The position numbers and the translations under genes are program-made. Source: CFX2 sp014338005 (lineage in GTDB: Bacteria > Chloroflexota > Anaerolineae > Aggregatilineales > Phototrophicaceae). Taken from it: a stretch of 64,000 nucleotides of DNA. The notes beneath the pieces are model-generated. The model searched no databases and was not told where the DNA came from. It saw only the letters and a list, made by a program, of their open reading frames with translations. This document shows, piece by piece, positions 33,097 to 45,800 of this stretch (positions within the stretch are counted from its first letter, which is position 1; the number at the start of each line of letters is the position of its first letter). The stretch is from assembly GCA_030263555.1 (NCBI GenBank), contig SZPE01000004.1, positions 62,001-126,000 on the forward strand. The letters are read 5' to 3'.

Positions 33097-34403
33097 CACT
33101 GCCCCTCTACAGGTTTAAAGAAGCCAATCACGTATTCCTCGTGCATTCGCTTTTCAATCTGTGAATCGGCGTCGGTTTGCCGGCGCGCCGGCATCATCCG
33201 GCGATTACGGTCTATGCGCCGGACGCCAATATGCGGCACTTCAAAACCGAGACTCTGTCCGATCTCTGCCAGGCAGCCGTGTACGTTCTTATCCCCCCGC
33301 AGGCGCGAACTGCCTACCACCATCACGGCAGCTTTTCCCGACTTTAATACGCGGAACATCTCACGCAGAACGCGGGTCATTTCGGAATAATAGCGTTCGA
33401 CTGCGCGGCCTTTTTTATGATCCAAAGCGGCGACGGCGGCGATCACCTGCCGCGTTTGATCGGGTAGCGGCTCGAATTCCACGCCGTTTACTGCCTCGCT
33501 GCCAATATAGGCTTTACGAAGCTCCGACAGCGAGTCGAGTTTATAACCGAGCCAGACCAATGAGAATTTATGGGCGCGCATGTAGTCAATCGCGTTTGAG
33601 GGATACGGCGGGGATGTGACCACCAGGTCTATTGTACTGTCGCGCAGCGAAAGTGCCTGAGCATTGCCCATACTGATAATCGGAGCGAGGCCGTTTGCAG
33701 GCAGATCAGCCAAGCTGCGAAGGTTGCGCTGAAAGCGTTTTTCAAACTCCTTCACAGGTGACCGGTATCTTTTGTCCGCGACCTTATGCGGGCGCGTATG
33801 CGCCAGATCAAAAGCCAGCGAAACCCCGCCCGACTTTGTAATAATGATGGCTGAAAGTGTCAGGGCGAGAAAAGCGCGAATCCGGTCATCACGCACCTGC
33901 CGGATTTCGTCCAGCAGGAAAATCAACTCCCGCTGCGACTCGCGGTCAAACCAGTAATCCACAAACTCCTGTGTTCGTGTATCCAGAAGCATCGTCGGGA
34001 TGTCATCAGCAGCATCAAACAGGCGTGTTTTTACGCGGCTGATGACTCGGCTGCCGGCCTCTGCCGCTTCGATTAACGGGAGCGGCGTGGTTTTTACGCG
34101 GCAGACATGCAGCGCCAATGGGTCAATATCCACAATCACAGGCTGCCGGCCGGCGACAAACGCCTCCAGCGGCGTGGTGCCAGAACCGGCCATCGGATCG
34201 AGAACATGATCGCCCGGCATCGTCAGCGCCTCAATAAACTTTCGCGGCAGCTGCGGGGGGAACTTGGCCGGAAAAGCGTGAAGATCGTGCGTATATTCGC
34301 TGCTGGAGCGATTGTGAAAGTCCAGGTCATCGGACAGCAGCGCGATCAGTTTTTCTTTCAGCCGTTCCGCTTCGCGCAGCTGGGCATCCTGGGGATATAA
34401 CAT
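33096..34403 (-). CDS. Site-specific DNA methyltransferase (amino-methylating, TSPPY type)
   Basis: The 435-residue enzyme has the AdoMet motif I DPMAGSGTT (Asp69) near the N-terminus and the catalytic motif IV TSPPY (263-267) further on, followed by a conserved YMRAHKFSLVWLGY region. The TSPPY sequence is typical of N4-cytosine methyltransferases, though N6-adenine cannot be excluded. It precedes the NgoMIV-like endonuclease gene and overlaps it by one base, so it is the cognate protective enzyme, presumably acting on GCCGGC or a related site. Its reading frame is intact, in contrast to the nuclease. Base composition is slightly less GC-rich than that of its neighbours, consistent with acquisition by transfer. 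Confidence 0.88.
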   Translation of the reverse strand: MLYPQDAQLREAERLKEKLIALLSDDLDFHNRSSSEYTHDLHAFPAKFPPQLPRKFIEALTMPGDHVLDPMAGSGTTPLEAFVAGRQPVIVDIDPLALHVCRVKTTPLPLIEAAEAGSRVISRVKTRLFDAADDIPTMLLDTRTQEFVDYWFDRESQRELIFLLDEIRQVRDDRIRAFLALTLSAIIITKSGGVSLAFDLAHTRPHKVADKRYRSPVKEFEKRFQRNLRSLADLPANGLAPIISMGNAQALSLRDSTIDLVVTSPPYPSNAIDYMRAHKFSLVWLGYKLDSLSELRKAYIGSEAVNGVEFEPLPDQTRQVIAAVAALDHKKGRAVERYYSEMTRVLREMFRVLKSGKAAVMVVGSSRLRGDKNVHGCLAEIGQSLGFEVPHIGVRRIDRNRRMMPARRQTDADSQIEKRMHEEYVIGFFKPVEGQ

Positions 34404-34481
34404 TGTTTCGCTTAACCCATCAAAGTCCAGTTATCATCCCTATCATAGCCGAAGAACAAAGTTTCGCCTAGCGCGGGAAAA

Positions 34482-34519
34482 CAAAAACGCCGCGCCACCA
34501 AAAGACGATGGCACGGCGT
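34482..34519 (-). terminator. Rho-independent terminator of rpoB
   Basis: On the minus strand ACGCCGTGCCATC pairs with GGTGGCGCGGCGT and is followed by a T-run. It lies directly after the rpoB stop and before the methyltransferase start, so rpoB is transcribed without rpoC. Confidence 0.85.
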
Positions 34520-34542
34520 CGGCTGCGGATGAAGCAGAAACG

Positions 34543-38475
<3,933 letters not shown>

Positions 38476-38826
38476 CGCACCGCTCCTCAATCCATTCAGC
38501 TAAACGAGAATGCCTCGAGTCGCAACACTCATCGGCAGATTATGGGGAATAGATAATCCGATCAAAAGAGGAACAACCTAGAAAAACGCGAACCATAAGT
38601 ATAACGAAAATAGCCATCTGAGTCAATCATCAGTTTGGCGCGGTCTGTATGCAAGTCGCACAAAAGTACGACGCAAGGTTATTTTATTCGTACATTTTCC
38701 CTGCGCGAAATTAACCTGTCTTAAGGCTTGTGCGCGCCTTTTGGCATTTACAATGAATTTATCCTTACTACAAATTGCCCTGCACGCCGTCGTAAACCGC
38801 GCCAGCGCGCCAAGAGGTAAACAGCT
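38476..38826. other. Intergenic region between rpoB and the divergent sensor gene
   Basis: This 351-base gap is AT-richer than the coding sequence. It holds the rpoB promoter at 38598-38626 and about 115 bases of rpoB leader. On the plus strand a TACAAT at 38749-38754 may be the -10 of the sensor gene, with only a weak TTG-type -35 nearby. I see no small open frame, tRNA or repeat in it. Confidence 0.6.
38598..38626 (-). promoter_or_regulatory. rpoB promoter
   Basis: On the minus strand TTGACT (38621-38626) and TATACT (38598-38603) with a 17-bp spacer, close to the housekeeping sigma consensus. It gives a leader of roughly 115 bases before the TTG start. Confidence 0.85.
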
Positions 38827-40773
38827 ATGTCCGTTTCCCAGACACCGTCAATGCCCAGACGCACCATGCTGGGGCCGCTTGCCAACCTTCCCATTTATGC
38901 CAAATTGATCCTGGCATTTCTGTTTGTGGCCGCGTTTGCTACCCTCACCGTCATCTACTTCACCAACCAGGCCGCCGCCGACAACCTGCTCCTCACCGTC
39001 GGCACCACCCTGCGCGCGCGCGCCGTCGCCCATGCCCAAACCATAGACAACCTGCTGCGGGATCGTGTGGTCGGCAACCTGCAAACGCTGGCTTTAGCCG
39101 ATCAAATTGAGAACGCGGTGGCAAAACAGAATTCCGAATATACCGGCGGCATCCCCCAGATTCGCGCCGAGATCGGCCAGATTGACCGGCAGTGGGTCGC
39201 GGCTGCCGACTCTCATCCGATGATTGAAAGCCGCCTGTTTAACGCCGTCGCCGACAACCTGCGGCAGTACCGCAGCAAGTTTGTTGACCACACCGAGATT
39301 TTTGTCACCGACCGCTATGGCGCGCTGGTGAGCGCCACCAACCGCACCAGCGACTACGACCAGAGTGATGAGGAGTGGTGGCAAAAAACCTGGAACAACG
39401 GCCAGGGAGCCGTTTACATCGGCCAGCCGGAATACGACGACAGCGCCCGCGCCTACAGCATCGTGGTGAGCGTGCCGATTTATGCCCGCAGCAGCGGCGA
39501 TTTAATCGGCGTTTTACGCACCACCTACCTGCTCACTTCCATTCTGGATGTCATCAGCAGTTTCGAGGCCGCAGAAACCGGTCGCGCCGACCTGTATCTG
39601 CCCGGCGATAAAGTGCTGCCGCACGACGACCTGAACGATGTTCAGTTCAGCCCCGATGATACAGCCGATTTAAAAACCCTTGAAAACCTGCCTTACGGCC
39701 AGATCACCCTTGAAGGCGACTCGGTTCTTGCCACCCAGGTCCCGCTGGCTTCAGTCACCCAGTTGGATTACGTGGCGAACCTGGGCTGGACGCTGGTCAT
39801 CCATCAGGATGTGACGGAAGCCTTCGCCCCCCTGGCCGGCGCGGCGCAGGCCTCCGTCCTGGCCGGCGGGGTTGTGATGATTGTGGCAATGGCGCTGGTA
39901 TTCGTGGTGGCGCAGATCATCGCCGCACCAATCCGGCGGCTGAGTGCGACCGCCCGGCAGATCGCCGCCGGCGACCTGAGCGCCCGCGCGGACATCGCCT
40001 CGCGCGACGAAATCGGCCAGATGGCGCAGACCATGAACGAGATGGCCGACCAGCTGCAAGACCTGATTAACACGCTGGAAGCGCGCATCGCCAGCCGCAC
40101 CCGCGACCTGGAAACTGCCGCCCAGGTGAACGCGCAGATTTCCACCATTCTGGATACCGACCGCCTGCTGCAAGACGTGGTAGACCTGACTAAAGAACGC
40201 TTCGGCCTGTACCACGCGCACGTGTATCTGTTAAGCGAGGACGGGCGCGCGCTGATCCTCACCGCCGGCGCGGGCCATGTGGGGCGGCAGATGGTGTCCG
40301 AAGGGCAGCGCATTGAGATGCAAAACCCGCAGAGCATCGTGGCGCAGGCCGCCCGCACCCGCCAGATCGTCACCGTCAACGACGTTTCGGCGTCCCCGAG
40401 CTTTTTGCCCAACCCGCTGCTGCCGGATACCCAGGCCGAACAGGCCATCCCGCTGATCGCGCGCGGCCAACTGTTGGGCGTGCTGGATATTCAAAGCGCG
40501 CGGGTGAATCACTTCACCCAGGACGCCCAATCCACGATTGAAGTGCTGGCCGGCCAGATCGCCACCGCCATCAGCAACGCCCGCCTGTACGAAGCGGCAG
40601 AACGCACCAGCCGCCACGAAAAGGCGCTGGGCAGCATTGACCGGAAAATCCAGGAAGCGGTGAATATGGACGAAATCCTGCAAGCGACCGTGCGCGAACT
40701 GGGCAAGGCGCTGCGCGTGCCGTACACCGCCATTGAACTGCAGCTTCAGGGCGAGGATGAAACATCGCAATGA
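38827..40773 (+). CDS. Membrane Cache-HAMP-GAF sensor without output domain
   Basis: The 648-residue protein has a transmembrane helix at about 25-48, a large extracytoplasmic dCache-like domain (about 50-335, with YGALVSATNRTSDYDQSDEEWW and AYSIVVSVPIY), a second helix at about 345-370, a HAMP domain (APIRRLSATARQIAAGDLS onward), a coiled coil and a GAF domain (about 430-590). A last helical segment reads like the start of a further GAF and then stops. No kinase, cyclase or methyl-accepting domain is present. It heads a co-directional island; the closest partner is the sensor kinase at 41891-47332, whose HAMP and GAF parts are very similar. It may be a receptor subunit or a C-terminally truncated kinase. 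Confidence 0.85.
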   Translation: MSVSQTPSMPRRTMLGPLANLPIYAKLILAFLFVAAFATLTVIYFTNQAAADNLLLTVGTTLRARAVAHAQTIDNLLRDRVVGNLQTLALADQIENAVAKQNSEYTGGIPQIRAEIGQIDRQWVAAADSHPMIESRLFNAVADNLRQYRSKFVDHTEIFVTDRYGALVSATNRTSDYDQSDEEWWQKTWNNGQGAVYIGQPEYDDSARAYSIVVSVPIYARSSGDLIGVLRTTYLLTSILDVISSFEAAETGRADLYLPGDKVLPHDDLNDVQFSPDDTADLKTLENLPYGQITLEGDSVLATQVPLASVTQLDYVANLGWTLVIHQDVTEAFAPLAGAAQASVLAGGVVMIVAMALVFVVAQIIAAPIRRLSATARQIAAGDLSARADIASRDEIGQMAQTMNEMADQLQDLINTLEARIASRTRDLETAAQVNAQISTILDTDRLLQDVVDLTKERFGLYHAHVYLLSEDGRALILTAGAGHVGRQMVSEGQRIEMQNPQSIVAQAARTRQIVTVNDVSASPSFLPNPLLPDTQAEQAIPLIARGQLLGVLDIQSARVNHFTQDAQSTIEVLAGQIATAISNARLYEAAERTSRHEKALGSIDRKIQEAVNMDEILQATVRELGKALRVPYTAIELQLQGEDETSQ

Positions 40774-40846
40774 CACACCCTCACCCACAAAAACCCTTTA
40801 TAAACAACCGATGCGGTTTAAACCCGATAAAGGAAGGTCAGTTAGC

Positions 40847-41860
40847 ATGTCCCCTCAAACACGCTTGCACATAACTTTGATGCTCATTCTGGCCGCTGTT
40901 CTGGCCGCTTGCGGCGGTCAGCCCGCTTCGCCAACTGCCGCCCCGCTGACCGAAACCAGCATCCAGTTTTCCTGGCTGGCAAACAACGAATTTGCCGGTT
41001 TTTATATGGCCCAGAGTGAGGGCTACTACACTGCCGAGAACTTAAAGGTTGAATTTGTGCCCGGCGGTTTTGACGACCAGGGGAGCTACATCAACCCTAT
41101 TGAACAGGTTGCGACAGGAAATGCTGATTTTGGCGTTGCGGATGGGGCGGATTTACTCGACGCGCGGGCGCAGGGAAAACCGGTTGTCGCCATTGCTTCG
41201 ATTTTCCAACGTCACCCGGAGGCTTATGTCTCGCTGGCCGAGAAAAACATTGTCCGTCCCGAAGATTTGATCGGGAAGAAAGTGCTGGTTGCGACCAAAG
41301 CCAAAATCCTGCTGAATGCGCTTCTGGCAGCTCAAAACATTGACCCTTCCCAGGTGGACATTATTGACCGCACGGACTTCAGCTTCCAGCCTTTACTGAC
41401 CGGTGATGTAGATGTGATTGATGCCTTCATCACAGATGCTGTTGTCCGGTTGAAAGCGGAAGGCCATGCCGTCAACAGCATTCTGCTGACCGACTACGGA
41501 ATCGATTCCTACCCCAATGCCATCTTTACGACCGAAGATATGGTTAAAAACAAACCAGACGTTGTAGAGCGTTTTCTGCGGGCAACCCTGAAGGGGATTC
41601 AGAGCGCCGTTGACAACTCTGAAGAGGCAGCCAAACAAGTCCTCGTTTACAACCAGGACCTTACCCTGGAGTCGCAGCTCCAGGGCCTGCAGGCCGCCCT
41701 GCCGCTGTTCAAACCAGCCGGCGCTAACCCTGGCATGATGACCGCGCAAACCTGGGAATTTACGGCCAACATGCTGCTTGAACAGGGTATTTTGCAGCAG
41801 TCGCCAGAACTCAACCAGGTTTACACGCTGGAATTTCTGAACAAAATCTACGGCTCGTAG
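40847..41860 (+). CDS. NMT1/ThiY-type substrate-binding lipoprotein, without transporter genes
   Basis: A 337-residue periplasmic-binding-protein-fold lipoprotein: signal sequence with lipobox LAAC (lipidated Cys22), then the NMT1/SsuA-type core (QFSWLANNEFAGFYMAQSEGYY, GNADFGVADGADLLDARAQG, IVRPEDLIGKKVLV). Such proteins bind pyrimidine precursors of thiamine, sulfonates or related compounds for ABC uptake. AGGAAGG lies ten bases before ATG 40847. Neither a permease nor an ATPase gene is beside it; the neighbours are sensors. It may therefore present a ligand to the Cache domains rather than feed a transporter. That role is inference. Confidence 0.85.
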   Translation: MSPQTRLHITLMLILAAVLAACGGQPASPTAAPLTETSIQFSWLANNEFAGFYMAQSEGYYTAENLKVEFVPGGFDDQGSYINPIEQVATGNADFGVADGADLLDARAQGKPVVAIASIFQRHPEAYVSLAEKNIVRPEDLIGKKVLVATKAKILLNALLAAQNIDPSQVDIIDRTDFSFQPLLTGDVDVIDAFITDAVVRLKAEGHAVNSILLTDYGIDSYPNAIFTTEDMVKNKPDVVERFLRATLKGIQSAVDNSEEAAKQVLVYNQDLTLESQLQGLQAALPLFKPAGANPGMMTAQTWEFTANMLLEQGILQQSPELNQVYTLEFLNKIYGS

Positions 41861-41890
41861 GCGGTAAAAAACGAGCGGCGGAGATCAACT

Positions 41891-42799
41891 ATGAAACAAC
41901 CACCCGGAAAAATATCGCTTCCCTTCCGGCGACAATTTCGCTGGAATTTGACCGCTTACTCGCTTTTGCTGGCCCTTATACCCATACTGTTTGTCGCCTA
42001 TATCGTGCTGACCGGCGAATATCAGCAGACGGTTGGGTCGGTCACGAACCAGCTTGAGTCGGTCGCCACTCTGAAACAAAACCAGATTAACTTCTGGCTG
42101 AATCAGGTGAATGCGGGAGCTAACCGAACACTTGTTAATGTCAACGGCCCGGCTGTTGAACTGACCATCGTCTCCAACGAAAAACGCGAAACGTCCCGTT
42201 CCATTCTCAACAGCATCCTGCGACAGCTCACGCGGGTTAATGACCTTTTCGACGAAACGTTCGTTTATACCCTGAACGGCGAGGTGCTGGCGGCGTCGAA
42301 TGAGGTGCGAGTCGGCCAGCGCGTGACGGCGCAGCCCTACTTTCAGGCCAGCCTGACGGGCGACTACTTGCAGTCGCCATATTACGAACTGGGCAGCAGC
42401 GCGCTGACAATGGTAGCAACCCGCCAGATCATTGATGAAGATGGGCGAATTGCTGCTGTCATGGCGGTGCGGCTCAATCTCGACATTCTCGGCCAGATCA
42501 TGGCCGAGCGCGCCGGCCTGGGAGAAACGGGCGAAACCTATCTGGTCAGCAGCGAAAGCAACTATCTGCTCACCCCCAGCCGGTTTGAAGAATATATTCA
42601 GACGCGCGCTTACCACAGTGAAGGCATTGATAACGTCCTCACCGGGCAGAACGGCGCGGGAACATACCCAGACTACCGAGGCGAACCGGTCATCGGCGTT
42701 TATAAGTGGATTCCTGAGCTAAATGCCGGCCTGCTGGCCGAAGTAGACGAAGACGAGGCGCTCGCCAGTTACTACGAGACGGCGCGCGCCAGTGGATAG
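41891..42799 (+). CDS. N-terminal Cache sensor part of a split sensor kinase (ends at in-frame TAG)
   Basis: 302 residues: a cytoplasmic start rich in Arg and Lys, a transmembrane helix at about 22-44, then a dCache domain (about 45-290, with TLNGEVLAASNEVRVGQ, YYELGSSALTMVATRQII and GETGETYLVSSESN). The protein ends at TAG 42797-42799, precisely where a second transmembrane helix should start. The next codon but one is an ATG in the same frame that opens the HAMP-GAF-PAS-kinase part, so one codon separates two halves of a normal receptor. Alone this half would be a membrane-anchored binding domain. It may be produced as a separate chain, read through, or be the remnant of a recent nonsense mutation. 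Confidence 0.85.
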   Translation: MKQPPGKISLPFRRQFRWNLTAYSLLLALIPILFVAYIVLTGEYQQTVGSVTNQLESVATLKQNQINFWLNQVNAGANRTLVNVNGPAVELTIVSNEKRETSRSILNSILRQLTRVNDLFDETFVYTLNGEVLAASNEVRVGQRVTAQPYFQASLTGDYLQSPYYELGSSALTMVATRQIIDEDGRIAAVMAVRLNLDILGQIMAERAGLGETGETYLVSSESNYLLTPSRFEEYIQTRAYHSEGIDNVLTGQNGAGTYPDYRGEPVIGVYKWIPELNAGLLAEVDEDEALASYYETARASG

Positions 42800-42802
42800 G
42801 CG

Positions 42803-45800
42803 ATGGCGATAGCAGGGCTGGCAGCCGCTTTCACCGCGCTGTATTATGCCAACCGCGTTGCAAAACCCATCGCGGCGCTGACACGAACTGCCGAGCAGAT
42901 CGCCGGCGGCGACCTGAGCCAGCGCGCCCACATTCGCTCGCGCAATGAAATCGGCCTGCTGGCACAGGCGTTTAACAGCATGGCCGAGCAGCTTCAGGAG
43001 TTCATCGGCAGCCTGGAAAACCGCGTTGCCGCCCGCACGCGCGACCTGGCGCTGACGCTGGAAGTCGGCCATCTGGCGACCAGCCTGTACACGCAGAAAG
43101 ACCTGCTCACCAGCCTGGTAAACTTCATCCGCGACCAGTTTGACCTGTATTATACCCAGATTTACCTGCTGGATGAGGCCGGACTCCACGCCGTGCTGCG
43201 CGCCGGTACGGGCGAGGTCGGTCAGCAGCTTTTAGCGCGCAATCACCGCCTGAATTTAAGCGAAACCTCGCTGGTGGCGCGCGCCGTCCAGACCAACCAG
43301 CCGGTGCTGGTGGCGGACACGCAAACCAGCGCCATCCACAAAGCCAACCCGCTGCTGCCGGATACCCGGTCAGAAGTGACCATTCCGCTGGTCGTGGGCG
43401 GCGTCATCATCGGCGTGCTGGACATGCAGTCGAACCGCGAGGGGACTTTTAACCAGGAAAATCTGCCGGTGTTTGAAGCGATGGCAAGCCAGATCGCTTC
43501 GGCGCTGCGCGGCAGCCAGGCGTTTGAGGAAGCGCAGGCCGCCATTCAGCGCGCCGAGATGGTCAACCGGCGGCTGACCGAAGAAACCTGGGACAGCTAC
43601 CTGGGGCAGCTTGGCGAAGGCCGCTGCCTGGGCTACCAGTACGACCTGGAAGCGCCGCGCCCGCTGGAACCCCACAGCAACGGCCACGATGACGGCAGCC
43701 GCATCGTCCAGCCGGTTTTCCTGCGCGGCCAGCCCATCGGCAAAATCGTGATCGCCGAGGATACTGAGCGCCAGTGGAAGCCGGAAGAAATGCTGCTGGT
43801 TGAGGATGTCGCCAAGCGCGTCGCCCAGGCGCTCGACCAGTTCCGCGCTTTTGACCAGATTAAACAGGCCGAAGCCGAAACCCGCAAGCGCGCCGCCGAA
43901 CTTCAGACGGTGGCCGAGGTGAGCGCAGCGACCACCACCCTGCTCGAAATTGACGACCTGCTGCTGGCCGTCAGTGACCTGACCAAAGAGCGCTTCGGCC
44001 TTTACCATGCCCATATCTACCTGCTCGACGAAGCGGGCGAAAACCTCGTCCTGGCCGCCGGCGCAGGCGAGGCCGGGCGCATCATGAAAACCGAAGGCCG
44101 CTCCATCCCGCTCAACCATCCGCACAGCCTGGTCGCCGGCGCTGCCCGCGAACACAAAGGTGTGGTCGTCAACGACGTGACCCGCACGCCGGACTTCCTG
44201 CCCAACCCGCTGCTGCCGGATACCAAGTCCGAAATGGCCGTGCCGATGCTGGTCGGCGATCAGCTCATCGGCGTGCTGGACGTGCAGGCCAGCGTCACCG
44301 ACCGTTTCACCAGCGAAGACGTGCGGGTGAAAACCACGCTGGCCGCTCAGGTGGCCGTCGCCGTCCAGAATGCCCGCGCCTACATGCAGACCAAACAGCA
44401 GGCCGCCATCATCGAAACCTCGCGCGATTTCATCTCGCTGGCCGACCTGAATGGCAAAATCCTCTATGTCAATCCTGGCGGCCTGGAGATGGTCAGCAGA
44501 AAATCCTTCGCGGACACAAACATCGCGGACTTCTATCCCGAAGACGAATACCGCCGAATCGAGCAGGAAGCCCTGCCCACAGCCCTCCAGGTAGGCTACT
44601 GGCGCGGCGAAGTCAGCCTCCGTAAAACCGACGGCAGCACCCTGCCGGCAGACGAAACAATCTTAGTCGTGCGCGACGCCGACGGCATTCCGACCAATTT
44701 CGCTACCATCATCACCGACATCAGCGAGCGTAAGCAGGCGCAGGCCGTTCTGGAAGAAAACGAGGCCCGCTTCCGGTCGCTGGTCAGCAACGTACCCGGC
44801 ATCATCTACCGCTGCGCCATTGACGAGTTCTGGACGATGCAGTTCATCGGCCCGGCCATCGCCGACTTGACCGGCTACCCGGATACCGACTTCATCCAGA
44901 ACAACGTGCGTTCCTACGCCAGCGTCATCCACCCGGACGACACGGCGAAAGTGGACGAAGCGGTGTGGCGGGGCGTGGAAAACCGGATGCCCTACGAAAT
45001 TGAATACCGGCTTGTCCACGCCGACGGAACCGTCCGCTGGGTGAACGAGCGCGGCCAGGCCGTTTACGGTCAGGACGGCACGCCGCTGTGGCTGGACGGC
45101 GCGGTTTTCGACATCACCGAAAGCAAGCGGGCCGAGGCCGAACGCGAACAACTGCTGGCCGAAATGCAGCGCAATGCCCGTTTGATCCGCACCGTGATTG
45201 ACGCCACGCCGGACTGGATTTTCGCCAAAGACCGCGACTACCGCTATATTCTGGCGAACCAGGGTTACGCCAACGCCATCGGCACAACCACCGATGGCAT
45301 CGTCGGCAAGACCGATGTGGAACTGGGCTTCCCGGAAGAAATCGTGTTTGGCAATCCCGACAAGGGTATTCGCGGCTTCCGCAGCGACGACGAAGCGGTG
45401 CTGACCACCGGCGAATCTATCTACAATCCCTATGACCCGGCCACCTTCGCCGATGGCAGCATCCACATCTTCGACACGCAAAAGATGCCGCTGCGCGATG
45501 CCGCCGGCCATACCTTCGCCGTCCTGGGTTTCGCCCGCGACATCACGCTGCGCCAGCAGCAGGAAGAAGAAGTCCGTCTGGCGCGCGAGGAAGCGGAAAT
45601 CCTGTATAAAGTCAGTTCGGCTATCAACGAGGCTAAAAATCTGCTGGAGATCGTGGATGCCATCCTGGCACACGCCGCCCCGCCGGTTGAACCGTCGGTC
45701 GCCGTGACCAACAACGATACCGGCGACAGCACAACCGCCCGGTATGTCAACATCCTGGCAGGCCGGTTGAGTGATGGCCGGACAATCAGCAATATGAGTA

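Noticed and set aside
42797..42799. Recoding of the split-kinase stop as selenocysteine or pyrrolysine
   Set aside because: The codon is TAG, not TGA, which excludes selenocysteine. I see no pyl genes in the window and a receptor membrane helix is not a place where pyrrolysine is known.
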